Positions 7,937 through 15,000 of a stretch of 64,000 bases of DNA are shown here, one piece after another. This DNA is from Microcoleus sp. EPA2. Lineage in GTDB: Bacteria; Cyanobacteriota; Cyanobacteriia; Cyanobacteriales; Microcoleaceae. Below the pieces are notes generated by a model. The model saw only the letters and a list, made by a program, of their open reading frames with translations, ran no database searches and was not told the DNA's origin. A program made the translations under genes and the position numbers. Position 1 is the stretch's first letter; the number at the start of each line of letters is the position of its first letter. The stretch covers positions 1-64,000 of the forward strand of contig JAHRFD010000013.1 in the NCBI GenBank assembly GCA_020882975.1. The letters are read 5' to 3'.

Positions 7937-8695
7937 ATGAAAAACAAGTCTGAATCTGGGCAAGAAAGTCAATTATCTAAACTTGGAGTGTTAGAGGAAC
8001 GTATTACTGCTCTAGCCTTCTTTGAAGGTAATATTTCAGAGTGGATATCCGATACTTGTCACTTATTAACAAGTATTTTTGGAGAGTCACATCACAGTAT
8101 CAAAGATATATCTCTAATCTTGAAATCGATAGAATACGATCCTCCGGGTGAACTAGCATCGGATTTATATCCCCAGGATGAGTGGGTGAAAGTCAAAGAG
8201 CGTATCGTGGAAATTCTTCAAATTTGCCGACGAGAATTAGAGATTATGTCTGCTCAATTTTCTCAAAGTCCGATGGCTAGTTCGACTAAGAGTTTTGGAT
8301 ATGTAAGCGCAACACGGATTCAGGAGCTAAAGTCAATAAAATCGAAGCGAGTTGATTTGACAAAATTAATAAGACTGTGCGAGGAACTTAATATTGCTCA
8401 TGCTAATGAACTTAACCTGGCTACAGCAATGCTTCTAAGGGCAATATTAGATCATGTTCCTCCAATTTTTTCTAAGGCTTCATTTAAAGAAGTAGCTTCG
8501 GGGTATGGTGGAAAAAGTTTTAAGGATACAATGCAACACCTTGAAAATGGAGCCAGAAAAATAGCAGATTCTCATCTTCATGTTCAAGTTCGGAAAAAAG
8601 AAGTCCTTCCTACTTCTTTACAAGTTAACTTCTCTCAGTATCTAGATGTTTTGCTTGCAGAAGTGATTGCTATTCTGCAAGCTGAAGAAGCATAA
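7937..8695 (+). CDS. Hypothetical protein of an accessory patch
   Basis: The protein is about 252 residues from the ATG at 7937; an upstream frame back to 7823 overlaps the protease stop and looks non-coding. It is mostly alpha-helical, with a variable N-terminal half and a better-conserved-looking C-terminal half containing LATAMLLRAILDHVPPIF, FKDTMQHLENGARKIAD and a basic RKKEVLPT segment. I recall similar C-terminal regions in bacterial accessory and defence-linked proteins but cannot name the family. AT-rich codon use differs from the neighbouring photosynthesis genes and suggests acquisition by transfer. Confidence 0.7.
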   Translation: MKNKSESGQESQLSKLGVLEERITALAFFEGNISEWISDTCHLLTSIFGESHHSIKDISLILKSIEYDPPGELASDLYPQDEWVKVKERIVEILQICRRELEIMSAQFSQSPMASSTKSFGYVSATRIQELKSIKSKRVDLTKLIRLCEELNIAHANELNLATAMLLRAILDHVPPIFSKASFKEVASGYGGKSFKDTMQHLENGARKIADSHLHVQVRKKEVLPTSLQVNFSQYLDVLLAEVIAILQAEEA

Positions 8696-8760
8696 CAATC
8701 CGCACCATCGAGCGCACCAATAGCTAACCCGGACATGATATTACACGCAAAAAACTGCAA

Positions 8761-8793
8761 AAAACCAGGTTTCTTGAAGAAACCGGGTTTTTA
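8761..8793. terminator. Hairpin between convergent genes (CAGGTTTC/GAAACCGG type)
   Basis: The stem of AAACCAGGTTTC and GAAACCGGGTTT with a 4-6 base loop is followed by a T-run on the plus strand. It sits between the plus-strand accessory gene and the minus-strand RTX remnant, so it can serve both. The same hairpin family appears at 13884-13917 and 19331-19500. Confidence 0.65.
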
Positions 8794-8820
8794 AAGTATT
8801 CGATTTCAATCGATCGACAA

Positions 8821-9322
8821 TTACTTGACGCTAGAAATGCCAGTCAAACTGCTATTCGTTAGCGGGTTAATCGGACTTGCAGCCGGAGTAATTAAGAGGC
8901 TGTTGTCCTTAGCAGCATTCGCAGTTGGGATAATTGAACTATTAACACTCGCCGCTTGCAAAGGCAGAATTGGCTGACTTTGAGCGCTAGTGAGAGAAGT
9001 CAACAAGCTCTTTGTGTCGTAGATGAGAATGTCATCGTCGGTTTCGCTAAAGCTGTTCATGGTTGGGATTGAACCGCCATTTAGCAAGATGTCATTGGTC
9101 GTTGCCACAACCGCCAGAGAGTTCGTCGTCGCCGGTGCCCCCGTAGATTAGGTCGGTGTCTCCTTTTCCGTAGAGTTTGTCGTTGCCGTTGAGGGTATCA
9201 TCGCCAGCTTGGCTTAAAAGTACCGAATCATGGGTATTTTCGGGATTTAAGGGCGATCTTTTAAGTACAGAACTGTAGCAGTTGCGTCCAGGATTGTTTG
9301 AGATTGAAGAATTCTTGAACAA
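8821..9322 (-). pseudogene. Broken RTX (haemolysin-type calcium-binding) repeat gene
   Basis: Reading on the minus strand from 9322, the frame encodes RTX nonapeptide-like units (GDDTLNGND, GGTGDDELSGG) and stops at 9092 just after GGCGNDQ. A second frame, offset by one base, continues the pattern (TNDILLNGGS) and runs to 8821. A one-base frameshift near 9095-9105 therefore splits the gene. The calcium-binding block is also very short, with no adhesin or enzyme domain, and no secretion system lies nearby. It is most simply a decaying fragment of a larger RTX gene. Confidence 0.65.
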
Positions 9323-9485
9323 TTGCTAAATGCTGATTAGTGAGAAATTGTCAAGGGTTTTATATTAAGATTTATGTGGCGGCGGAGTCATAAATTTTGG
9401 TTGTGTGCTACGATGTAAACCCTTTATTAGAAAAGCTTTGAAATCTCTATTAAAGCCGATCGACACTCTGGAATCTACATCTACC

Positions 9486-10499
9486 ATGAACGTAAAAAAA
9501 ACAGCTAAAGTTAAAGCTCAAGTTAAGACTCTCGGAGACGCTGCTGCTGGGGCGATCGAGAAATATTTCCACAAAAGTATAGCCCACGAAGCTGAAGTTA
9601 TCAAAGACAAAGATGCCGAAGAACTTCACCAAATGCGAGTCGGAATGCGTCGTTTGCGATCGGCTGTGACTGGTTTTGCTCCAGTTTTAGATTGGCCAAA
9701 AGAGGCCAATGAGCACAAAATTGGTAAAGTGGGACGGATACTGGGAACCCTCAGAGATTTGGATGTGATGCTCGACAGTCTCCAAAACCGATATTACCCG
9801 AATTTGTCGGCTGAAGAACAGGAAGTTTTGGATCGAGTTTTGTTGAATTTACTCAAGCAGCGACGGCGCGCCTTGAAAGGGGTGAGGGCGGTTTTAGGAC
9901 ACAAAAGTTATCAATTGCTGAAAAAGGCGATCGAAAATTGGTTGGAAAAACCGCAGTTTCAGGCGATATCGAATTTGCCAATTGCTGAGGTTTTGCCAGA
10001 TTTACTGTTACCTCAAGTTAGTGAATTTTTCCTGCATCCAGCTTGGCTGTTGGGCACGGAATATCTGGATGGGAAAGTTAAAGTTTGTGATGATTTGAAT
10101 GCTGAGGCTGTCGAGGAAAAGTTGGCCACAGAGGGAACTATCCTGCACGATTTGCGGAAGCAAGCTAAGCGAGTTCGCTATTTGATGAATCTGTTTGGAG
10201 AATTTTACGGCGAGACTTATGAAGCTTATGTAGAGGATGTGAAAGCTATTCAAGAATGTTTGGGCGATATTCAAGACAGTGAAGTTTTAGGCGATTTTCT
10301 GACAGATTTTGTGGATAGCGAACTGCAAACAGAGTTGCCGATACTTGCTGGAATTTTATCAGAAAATCGCTACGCAGCTTGGCAAAAATGGCAGATTTTG
10401 CAGCGCAAGTATTTGAATTCGGAAACTCGTCAAGGTTTGCGATCGCTTTTAATTAATCCTGTGGTTGGAGATGCTGCTAAGAGCGATTCGGCGCACTAA
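9486..10499 (+). CDS. CHAD domain protein
   Basis: This protein of about 337 residues is read from the ATG at 9486; an upstream GTG at 9405 is possible. It consists of a CHAD domain, the helical bundle with conserved histidines and arginines that binds inorganic polyphosphate. Key segments are EELHQMRVGMRRLRSA near the start and ILHDLRKQAKRVRYLMNLFG later, both carrying the expected basic surface residues. There is no CYTH or nudix domain attached. A role in polyphosphate-granule binding or metabolism is the family expectation. Confidence 0.92.
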   Translation: MNVKKTAKVKAQVKTLGDAAAGAIEKYFHKSIAHEAEVIKDKDAEELHQMRVGMRRLRSAVTGFAPVLDWPKEANEHKIGKVGRILGTLRDLDVMLDSLQNRYYPNLSAEEQEVLDRVLLNLLKQRRRALKGVRAVLGHKSYQLLKKAIENWLEKPQFQAISNLPIAEVLPDLLLPQVSEFFLHPAWLLGTEYLDGKVKVCDDLNAEAVEEKLATEGTILHDLRKQAKRVRYLMNLFGEFYGETYEAYVEDVKAIQECLGDIQDSEVLGDFLTDFVDSELQTELPILAGILSENRYAAWQKWQILQRKYLNSETRQGLRSLLINPVVGDAAKSDSAH

Positions 10500-10512
10500 T
10501 TTTAATGGTTTT

Positions 10513-10536
10513 GTAGTTGTGCTGGGGCGCAACTAC
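10513..10536 (+). terminator. Hairpin after the CHAD gene
   Basis: The stem GTAGTTG/CAACTAC is extended by GC pairs around a tggg loop, 13 bases after the stop codon. It lies between convergent genes and probably terminates the CHAD transcript. Confidence 0.5.
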
Positions 10537-10620
10537 AAGCAACGGATAAGTAGCTCGTTATAATTAAAAGTAAGATGCTCTAGAAGCGATACGCTACCCT
10601 CTACTTTAATAATGAACTTT

Positions 10621-11118
10621 TCACGACTGCAACCACTTCAAAAACTTATCCGCAGCAGTACCAAGAGACTCTCCTACTTGTTTTTTTAACCGCCACCGCC
10701 CAAAGGCCTGTTCATAATCATCCCCTTCAGTTTGATACACATTCCAAGCATTCAGAGACAATCCCAACCCCCAAGTTAGTAGAATAAAAAGTGACCAAGA
10801 AAGTTCGTGACTTCCTGCTAGATTTAGCAACACTAAAAAAGTATTGATGATACCGTACTTCGTTACATTTTTCTGTAATTGGCGCTGGCGATAAGCATTA
10901 AAAGCTATTTTTTCTGTAGATTCTCCTCTATGGGCTAGCCATTGCTGTTCCGCCGCCACAATATCCTGTTCCGAAATGCCCAATTCCGCTGCAATCTCGA
11001 ACAACTGCACTCGCGAAAGTTCTCCGTTTTCCTGTTTTTGGGCGATCGCAATTTGCAGAATAGCTTGAGCATCCTCTGAACCGTAAACTTGACTTATTTG
11101 ACTGTCATTAGTTGCCAT
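10621..11118 (-). CDS. 2TM domain protein
   Basis: This 165-residue protein is read from the ATG at 11118 (MATNDSQISQ). The N-terminal half is a short helical region resembling a SHOCT-like or EF-Tu-type helix set (ILQIAIAQKQENGELSRVQLFEIAAELG). It is followed by the 2TM domain: a basic RQRQLQKN segment, two adjacent hydrophobic stretches (IINTFLVLLNL and WSLFILLTWGLGLSLNAW), and a charged tail. Such domains occur alone or fused to kinases and regulators in bacteria. The function is unknown. It lies downstream of the PQQ-propeller gene on the same strand. Confidence 0.75.
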   Translation of the reverse strand: MATNDSQISQVYGSEDAQAILQIAIAQKQENGELSRVQLFEIAAELGISEQDIVAAEQQWLAHRGESTEKIAFNAYRQRQLQKNVTKYGIINTFLVLLNLAGSHELSWSLFILLTWGLGLSLNAWNVYQTEGDDYEQAFGRWRLKKQVGESLGTAADKFLKWLQS

Positions 11119-11260
11119 AACGACTTTCCTATAATTTCCGACGTTATTTCTATCATACCTATAACCGCAGTTAAACCACAGGTAGCAATAGGTGGCGGAT
11201 TTCAACACCCTTTTCGGAACAGGCAAGAGGCTTGTTGCCAATAGAAACACAATATCAATC

Positions 11261-12835
11261 TTAACCCAAAGTATACATCCAGCCATCCCTGGCGCAAATC
11301 CTCACAATTCCATCCCAAACTACAGGCGTCGCCTCAAAGGATAAACCCGGTTTAAATCTCCCTGATTCCTTTACCTGCAAACGGTAAAACTCACCTTTAG
11401 CATTTTTCAAAGCATTTTTATCCCCAGACTTCGCTCGTTCCCACTTCAAAGTAAACAAATAAACACCATTATATCCCGCAGATATCAACTTATTCCCATC
11501 GGTAAATATCGGAGTCGAAATCGAAGCGCCAATATCTTTTTTAAACACGATAACAGGAGTATCGTAAGACTGATTTCGCCAAGGTACAAAATTCTTTTTA
11601 CCTGTAACCATACCTTGAGAACCGATGTACAAATTACCATCGATCGCATTCGTCGCAAAAATAGCCGGAAACCCCCCTGGATTGTACTCATCATTCAATG
11701 CCACCGAGCCGATTATGCCACCTTCCCAGCCAGAAAGTCGGCGATTTCCCGTAGGCAAAAACCATTCTACACTGGCATTCGGTTCCTGATTGGGATTAAG
11801 CTTCATAACTCCGCCGTTGCCTTGAATGTATTGTTTTTCTATAGCACAAAACAGTTTGCCAGATTTAGAAATGACGACGCTCCCATCCAAATCAGAACCA
11901 GTATAAAAATCCCAGACAATCTTTTTATTTTTAACATTAATGCCATAAATATGACCAGAACCAGCAGCGATAAATATTCGGTCTTTAAGTCTAGATGGCG
12001 ATGATTCTGCGACCAAATTTCCGCCATGCTTGCCGATATCTGTCGCTGCATAAAGCTGTACTTCTGACAAGATATTTGGCTGCTTAATTCCTTGTGTAAT
12101 TTTCGCCTTACTTGTTGAACTGTCGAGAAAATAGCCGATCGCATTTTCCCCCGCATTGAACAACACCCCATCGCCCAGATACAAAGCACTACTATCATTA
12201 TCCTGACTGTAGCTGGGAGTTCTCCTGATATTCAATTTCCAAAGTTCCTTACCGGTTCTAAAAGAGATTGCCCGAAAACTAGGTACAACACTTTTGCCAC
12301 CACCACCGCTGCGGCTACCTTGTAAAATCACAATTTTGTTTTCAGGACTCGCTTTTTTATCGATATAAATAGTAGATGACCCTTTAATTACATCATCAAA
12401 TTCATAGCGCCAAACTTCCTGGTTATTACTGAGGTCTATTTTTCTCAAATTGTGGTCAAAACTACCTATAATTAAATAAGTTTTTCCTCTGTCTCTGATG
12501 ATTGTGGGCTGTCCAGTCCAACCCGCACCGCTCCAAATTTGCGATCGCCTTCCGAGAAAAGTGCGCCCACTTCCCAGTTGAAACTTGTCGATTAACTTCA
12601 AACCTTTCGGAACACCTCTACCATAAAACCTGCGTTGGTCGTTACCTAAAAAAGTTGGAACTAACAATTCTATTTCTGGGTCTATTTTGGCTAATAAATT
12701 ATTAACTTTATTTTCAAACGAAGCTTGATTTGAGGATTCAGCTTGGCACTGTTTGAGAACATGAGGAGGAACCACAGCACTCAGCAAAAATTGTAGCAGC
12801 CGTTGATTGAACGTTCTCCGAGATGACAAACTCAT
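11261..12835 (-). CDS. PQQ-type beta-propeller protein with twin-arginine-like signal
   Basis: This 524-residue protein has PQQ-dehydrogenase-like beta-propeller blades throughout (for example GKTYLIIGSFDHNLRKID, AGSGHIYGINVKNKKIVWDF and SVVISKSGKLFCAIEKQ), but no dehydrogenase catalytic motif is recognised. The N-terminus SSRRTFNQRLLQFLLSAVV matches a Tat signal (S-R-R-T-F plus a hydrophobic stretch), so export in folded form is likely. GGAGCT precedes the ATG. The gene starts 52 bases after the exosortase gene, so the two are probably co-transcribed. Its role may be structural or assembly-related at the cell surface. Confidence 0.82.
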   Translation of the reverse strand: MSLSSRRTFNQRLLQFLLSAVVPPHVLKQCQAESSNQASFENKVNNLLAKIDPEIELLVPTFLGNDQRRFYGRGVPKGLKLIDKFQLGSGRTFLGRRSQIWSGAGWTGQPTIIRDRGKTYLIIGSFDHNLRKIDLSNNQEVWRYEFDDVIKGSSTIYIDKKASPENKIVILQGSRSGGGGKSVVPSFRAISFRTGKELWKLNIRRTPSYSQDNDSSALYLGDGVLFNAGENAIGYFLDSSTSKAKITQGIKQPNILSEVQLYAATDIGKHGGNLVAESSPSRLKDRIFIAAGSGHIYGINVKNKKIVWDFYTGSDLDGSVVISKSGKLFCAIEKQYIQGNGGVMKLNPNQEPNASVEWFLPTGNRRLSGWEGGIIGSVALNDEYNPGGFPAIFATNAIDGNLYIGSQGMVTGKKNFVPWRNQSYDTPVIVFKKDIGASISTPIFTDGNKLISAGYNGVYLFTLKWERAKSGDKNALKNAKGEFYRLQVKESGRFKPGLSFEATPVVWDGIVRICARDGWMYTLG

Positions 12836-12887
12836 TTTAGCTCCTGAGCATCAGTCATAATATTAAAACACGATAACTGGAAACAAA

Positions 12888-13724
12888 TTATTTTCTCGAA
12901 CTTTCAGGAATTTTGCTATCTTGTTTCAACATAAATTGATAAAATATCCCAAACAAAATCACCGAAACCATACCCACCACTAAAGAACCTTCACCTTCAT
13001 GCCAATATTTAAACAAATCTAGACGATGAGATGCAACTAACAATGCCATTGCAGCCACTCTAAAAGCATTAATAATAAAACCACAAGCGACAGCCACACC
13101 TATTACCAAAGCTTTATTTTGTTTAGTAGAAAACATCAACAAACAAACTACGGATAAACCTAATAAGTAATTCATTGCCTCGAACCCCGAACATCCCTCA
13201 TCTACAAACACCCTGCCTGTCTCCAAAGCAATATAATTACCCTCACGTATTACATTAAAACCAAAATACCACAAAATAACATGAGCAAACTTAGCAGTAA
13301 ACGAGGTAAGAATACCCAATAAAGGTGAGGTAATTACACTGGGGATGCCATGAAAAAATAGTATTACCAATTCACGCCAATATTTTTTTAAATTCCGAAA
13401 ACCTACCGCAATCAAGCCCAGACTTAAACCAGACAAAAAAGGTGCTATTCTTAAAAAATGATCGAATTTACTGGAAACTATAGCACTTTTAAATAAAATA
13501 AAAGCTATTAAGAGCGTTCCTAATACTCTTGCTAATAGATCGCTTTTTCCCTCATCCTCTTTGAGAATATGCTGCTTGTCCCAAAGTAGGGAACCTACAG
13601 CCAACCAAAAAACTAAACTCATATAAAAATGAGCAATATCCCCAAGTTTCCAAAGGAGTGTCATATTCAGGGTTACTAAACCTGTGGCGATAATGGTTAG
13701 CCCAAAAAGTTGTTTTTTGAACAT
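12888..13724 (-). CDS. Exosortase (cyanoexosortase type)
   Basis: This is an integral membrane transpeptidase-like protease of the exosortase/archaeosortase family, which processes PEP-CTERM proteins. The catalytic triad is visible: Cys in DEGCSGFEAMNYL, Arg in NAFRVAAMAL, and His in YWHEGEGSLV. There are about eight hydrophobic segments. The ATG at 13724 gives 279 residues; a TTG at 13763 lies in heptamer-like sequence and is less likely. A PEP-CTERM substrate gene lies just upstream on the same strand and a Tat-type propeller protein just downstream. The cyanoexosortase subclass cannot be settled without a profile search. Confidence 0.92.
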   Translation of the reverse strand: MFKKQLFGLTIIATGLVTLNMTLLWKLGDIAHFYMSLVFWLAVGSLLWDKQHILKEDEGKSDLLARVLGTLLIAFILFKSAIVSSKFDHFLRIAPFLSGLSLGLIAVGFRNLKKYWRELVILFFHGIPSVITSPLLGILTSFTAKFAHVILWYFGFNVIREGNYIALETGRVFVDEGCSGFEAMNYLLGLSVVCLLMFSTKQNKALVIGVAVACGFIINAFRVAAMALLVASHRLDLFKYWHEGEGSLVVGMVSVILFGIFYQFMLKQDSKIPESSRK

Positions 13725-13883
13725 TCTGATATTAGTTATTAGTTGATTGATTAGATTATACAAAATTTACGCAATGCCTACGCGGCTATGTCGTTCGCAA
13801 GTGTTAGGACAAATTTTAAACTAACCGTCTAACTGTCCATACTAAGTCAGTGTTATTATATCATGTCCTTTAACTGAAGCTAT

Positions 13884-13917
13884 AAAAAGCCTGGTTTTTT
13901 GATAAAACCAGGTTTTT
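13884..13917 (-). terminator. Hairpin after the PEP-CTERM gene (family of 8761-8793)
   Basis: AAAAAGCCTGGTTTT pairs with AAAACCAGGTTTTT. It follows the PEP-CTERM gene by about 65 bases on the minus strand and separates it from the exosortase gene. This suggests that the abundant substrate and the exosortase are expressed separately. Confidence 0.6.
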
Positions 13918-13981
13918 AAAGCTATCTAAAAATAATCATTGTGGCATCAAGCCATGAGGAAAAACCAGTGAAAACGATCGC

Positions 13982-14653
13982 CTATTCCGATTTTTGAGCC
14001 TCACTGCGTTGCTTTTTGAACATAGCACCAAAACCAACAGCAGCTCCAGCAGCAAGCATTGTTAAAGGTTCGGGAGTATTTTGAGTGTTGTCAATGCTGC
14101 TGACAAAAGTATCGCTACCACCATTAATACCCTGGACGTGCAACCCTAATCTGAGAGTACCTGCATTCAACGCAGAAACTACGTTATTGTAATTTCCAGC
14201 AAAACTCAATCCCAAAACCTCACCTGTTTGGACACCGTTTGAAGCCGCACCTTGTTTAGTAGCTGCAAAATCAGTAGACCAAGGCATACTAAGGTTCGCA
14301 CTTTGTGCCATATTAGCAGTTCCATTATCTTCAAAATTAACCGTACCAGTATTACTAGAATTAATTCCAAAAGCGCTTAATAAATTGCTATTAGAACCTG
14401 TGTCAAAGTAAACGGAACCAATAAATATGCCAGCGACAGATGTATTATTATTGGCTATTTTGAAGATGACGTTATCTGAGCCACCATCTGCAACATTAAA
14501 GCTAAAGTCATTAACATAAGCATCTCCAACCGTATTGTCACTAACTATATTACCAAAGCTGAAAGCACTAGCAGGTGCTGCGGATACTGCACTAAGACTA
14601 GCAACACCGACAACAGTTAAAATAGATTTGACTAAAGTTAATGGGGATTTCAT
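13982..14653 (-). CDS. PEP-CTERM exported protein
   Basis: This 223-residue protein is read from the ATG at 14653; an upstream in-frame start would add 20 residues ahead of the signal peptide. It has a signal peptide (hydrophobic TLVKSILTVVGVASLSAV, cleavage near ASA-FSF), a beta-sandwich-like body rich in Asn, Gly and Thr, and a C-terminal sorting tail. The tail is complete: PEP (TPEPLT), a transmembrane stretch (LAAGAAVGFGAMF) and a basic KKQR end. It is the only PEP-CTERM protein found in the window and lies next to an exosortase, so it is the likely substrate. The product is a surface or matrix protein of unknown activity. Confidence 0.9.
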   Translation of the reverse strand: MKSPLTLVKSILTVVGVASLSAVSAAPASAFSFGNIVSDNTVGDAYVNDFSFNVADGGSDNVIFKIANNNTSVAGIFIGSVYFDTGSNSNLLSAFGINSSNTGTVNFEDNGTANMAQSANLSMPWSTDFAATKQGAASNGVQTGEVLGLSFAGNYNNVVSALNAGTLRLGLHVQGINGGSDTFVSSIDNTQNTPEPLTMLAAGAAVGFGAMFKKQRSEAQKSE

Positions 14654-15000
14654 GGTTAACACCTTTATGTTTTTGTTGACTGGAATCATGTTGTTTCCAC
14701 TTCTTATTTTCAATATACACAGAACTCCTGGCTAACGCAAGTAGATTGTGTGAAGATTTGATGAAGGTTGGAAATCGGATGATTGACAACCAAAATTCTA
14801 GATCGGTCGCCATACTTAGGTGTTTGAGCGTAAGTACACTGGCACTAAAACTAAGATGATAAAGTTATTTTAAATTAAAATTGGATAATCAGCCATAATA
14901 TTAAAACATCGCAGTCCACCACAACTAAACTAAAACATCTAGCGCTATATTGCTATATAACTGATAAGCTGACTCAGTACAAACTAAATTAGATTAGATT
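14654..15000. other. Divergent promoter region
   Basis: About 350 AT-rich bases between the PEP-CTERM gene (minus) and the DUF255 gene (plus). A 15-base stretch, cataatattaaaaca, at about 14895 also occurs near 12858, upstream of the PQQ-propeller gene. No operator family is recognised. Confidence 0.45.
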
